Assembly (NCBI GenBank): GCA_026416715.1
Contig: JAOAEQ010000005.1
Location: forward strand, 62,001-126,000
Direction: 5' to 3'
Origin: a bacterium
Lineage (GTDB): Bacteria; UBP4; UBA4092; JAOAEQ01
DNA length: 64,000 bases
Shown here: positions 63,301 through 64,000 of the stretch, in pieces
Layout: the number at the start of each line of letters is the position of its first letter
How positions within the stretch are numbered: position 1 is the first letter of the stretch
The notes under the pieces: model-generated
Seen by the model: only the letters and a program-made list of their open reading frames with translations
What the model was told of the DNA's origin: nothing
Database searches by the model: none
Made by a program: the position numbers and the translations under genes

Positions 63301-63528
63301 CAGGAATTGGTAGCGCCGGATGGACGATTATTCCGTCTGGATAGAATTGTTCTTGATGATGACCGCATTACCGCTGTCTCTTATAAAACGGGAACGGAAT
63401 CTGACCGTGAAGAATTATACCACGCACAGGTTAAGCAATATCTAGAATTAGTATCAGCTATATATCCGCATAAACCTGTTGAAGGGTATATCGGATATAT
63501 TGATTTGAACCGATTAGTTAAAATTTAA
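60370..63528 (+). CDS. addA: AddA-like UvrD helicase with altered nuclease motif
   Basis: 1052 residues. UvrD/RecB-type helicase: ILKASAGSGKTHAL (Walker A Lys29), NILAITFSNNAAKEM, YLIDEFQDTSPIQWENL (Walker B), FIVGDTKQAIYGFR, and motif VI region LNTLYVAMTRAIGELYI. The C-terminal nuclease-like region has FRLDRIVL (Asp991) and AVSYKTG (Ser1004, Lys1006), where RecB/AddA nucleases have D-Y-K. The second acidic residue is therefore a Ser, so the nuclease may be inactive or weakened. Start set at ATG 60370; the upstream in-frame TTG adds an unconserved stretch. It is followed by an AddB-like gene, supporting a two-subunit recombination nuclease for double-strand break repair. Confidence 0.82.
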   Translation: MSGEPILTKDTELQFPNFTILKASAGSGKTHALSLRFVQFLLSEQIPYNQLQNILAITFSNNAAKEMKDRILDWLKKIYFADPDKTDEILAVTSLDKNSLSQKAEQAITNILSNYTDLQVRTIDSFMTSIFKSSALDLGFPPEFDIVMDNSELIEYAFYRYLRNVKPGTEPAVLIESIIQRIQEQIGSEKGYVWDPASKILEEIKQLYTKLSALTKPPTVYDYQREIEETKQTIADRAEKLYQALRNSSLVISGKNTFTKIYEAIQRNAYADLLDCGIKSNPVNQPKGNNAKQNEMYQRILSLWTELTDAIRLYREYHAKSFYYPYLKMYTELMETLNQVKRQEGTVFIEDISKRLVEYINAEIIPDVYFRLGDRIYHYLIDEFQDTSPIQWENLKPLIENSLATQGSLFIVGDTKQAIYGFRNADFQIMQRMVTGEVQPFGSVHQQVDELPINYRSYEKIVELTRTVFQGILPTLKDSLAEYRSAGERSGLTSYQQSVKDEHKNKGYVEIKLFAKNADVPEEKTYIQSLVQELASRGYRWSDIAILTYKNDKVTEISSWLNEISVPFISYSALDIRKQQVVGELIALLKFLDSPPDDLSFATFILGDIFQRALAQDTSHSISIERIHQFLFQTNTQKLRPIYTAFRTDFPELWQKYFDPLFRSVGYLPLYDLMTEIYRIYSILPRYASSHEATFIKLLEVIKDFEGKGLNSLGSFLTYSADEESEDTSWNIAVPKSVDAVSVMSIHKAKGLEFPVVISVVYDADAIRFDYVMDDSGENITVLKITKSLAEATDYLQQRYDQERLKECVNRLNTLYVAMTRAIGELYIIGVSNDEKYFAGEQTVPAKFPMPLLPISDYPPQSNKPLKTIGKERETPKRFTLRHTSAGKTFLSKQQDKLTDAVQERGELIHRILSEIEFLDQDSNLDQQLNGIIDKDTTLSDKSLDSQGLIQSLIPFLSNPDVKEYFTSKPGRRVLREQELVAPDGRLFRLDRIVLDDDRITAVSYKTGTESDREELYHAQVKQYLELVSAIYPHKPVEGYIGYIDLNRLVKI

Positions 63529-63556
63529 ACTATACTGAAGAACAGAATTTTGTTTC

Positions 63557-63583
63557 ACCGCAAAGTTCGCTAAAACCGCAGAG
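63557..63583. repeat. Tandem 9-mer word after addA
   Basis: ACCGCAAAG, TTCGCTAAA, ACCGCAGAG, a degenerate 9-base tandem just after the addA stop. Similar in style to the words in the gcv spacers. Confidence 0.5.
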
Positions 63584-63698
63584 AAATATTAGACTGGTTC
63601 TTTGTCAAACGTTCAGCTCGGCGGTAGAAAAATGAAATATAACCTCCAAAATACAACGGCACTAAGGTAGCAGCGGATGGAATCCGGTACCGTATTCT

Positions 63699-64000
63699 AT
63701 GCAATATCAAATTATCTCAGCTAAAGAAAATTTCATTGAATGCATTGCGCATAATCTCATTGCTGATGGCAAAGATTATTCATCGAATCTGGTCGTGTTT
63801 CCGGGAAAACGACCTGCGCATTTCCTCCGGAAAGAACTTGCTCGGATAAACCAAACGAGTATTATCCCGCCGGTTATCTTTTCAATAGATGAATTTATTG
63901 ATTTTATATATATCGAAAAGTTAGGAAAATACGATCGGCACCTCGATGTCCTCGATGCAACTGCGCTCTTATTCAACTTACATACGCAACCGACGGAAAC
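63699..64000 (+). CDS. AddB-like PD-(D/E)XK nuclease/helicase subunit, N-terminal part
   Basis: Open from ATG 63699 to the window edge (100 codons). MQYQIISAKENFIECIAHNL, LVVFPGKRPAHFLRKELARI and PPVIFSIDEFIDFIYI match the start of inactivated-helicase/RecB-type exonuclease subunits paired with AddA-like proteins. The Walker-like FPGKRPAHF stretch is the degenerate helicase motif. The nuclease end is beyond the window. It follows addA by 170 bases that contain a short tandem repeat. Confidence 0.8.
   Translation, partial: MQYQIISAKENFIECIAHNLIADGKDYSSNLVVFPGKRPAHFLRKELARINQTSIIPPVIFSIDEFIDFIYIEKLGKYDRHLDVLDATALLFNLHTQPTE

Overview
The window looks like a chromosomal segment of a Gram-negative bacterium with roughly 40% G+C by eye. 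It encodes a full Tol-Pal system, a class A penicillin-binding protein, sigma-54 and an envelope polysaccharide cluster. The mix of a two-subunit glycine decarboxylase, an archaeal-type ornithine cyclodeaminase (TIGR00300) homologue, a DHH-CBS-CCA fusion enzyme, and UROD-family and DUF6677-like proteins suggests an uncultured or candidate phylum. I cannot assign it from sequence alone. No phage, plasmid, CRISPR array or transposase gene was found.

Layout. 1-1.0 kb: the 5' end of a mutY-like gene leaving the window, and a secreted protein. 1.2-10.6 kb (plus): rsmB, rpe, then a one-carbon block gcvT-gcvH-gcvPA-gcvPB, a TIGR00300 enzyme and a LipM-type octanoyltransferase that could charge GcvH. 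10.7-18.7 kb: a secreted metallophosphoesterase, a possible HU-like protein, the DHH-CBS-CCA fusion, rimI and a PBP1A. 19.1-27.7 kb (plus): MscS channel, then a polysaccharide cluster (O-antigen ligase-like protein, two GT4 glycosyltransferases, a YfhO-like giant membrane protein). 27.9-35 kb: small regulator, pilus-like membrane protein, thioesterase, an unusual double-length PEPCK, manC, rpoN. 35-41.5 kb (minus): DUF4340-tolQ-tolR-tolA-tolB-pal-cpoB. 41.8-46.6 kb: UROD-family methyltransferase, mnmA, an acidic orphan, a 48-residue membrane protein behind a near-consensus sigma-54 promoter, and two divergent membrane-anchored coiled-coil proteins. 46.9-50.2 kb: histidine kinase plus a response regulator whose C-terminus carries a HEPN-type R-x4-H motif. 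50.2-55.1 kb: N-acetylglutamate synthase-type GNAT, DUF4911-like protein, two PilT ATPases, two small membrane proteins, a sugar nucleotidyltransferase. 55.3-59.6 kb (plus): serine biosynthesis pair and purA. 59.8-60.1 kb: tRNA-Lys and tRNA-Glu. 60.4-64 kb: addA-like helicase/nuclease and the start of its addB-like partner.

The most notable items are: (1) a 913-residue protein that is two PEPCK-fold modules in tandem, the first with a broken P-loop; (2) a two-component system whose response regulator ends in a HEPN-like domain; (3) a sigma-54 promoter driving a tiny membrane protein, in a window that also encodes RpoN; (4) dispersed tandem 7-mer repeats and imperfect inverted repeats, one of them inserted in frame inside the CCA-adding fusion gene and others supplying stop codons; (5) structured leader and sRNA-like elements at 27.70-27.82 and 44.97-45.14 kb.
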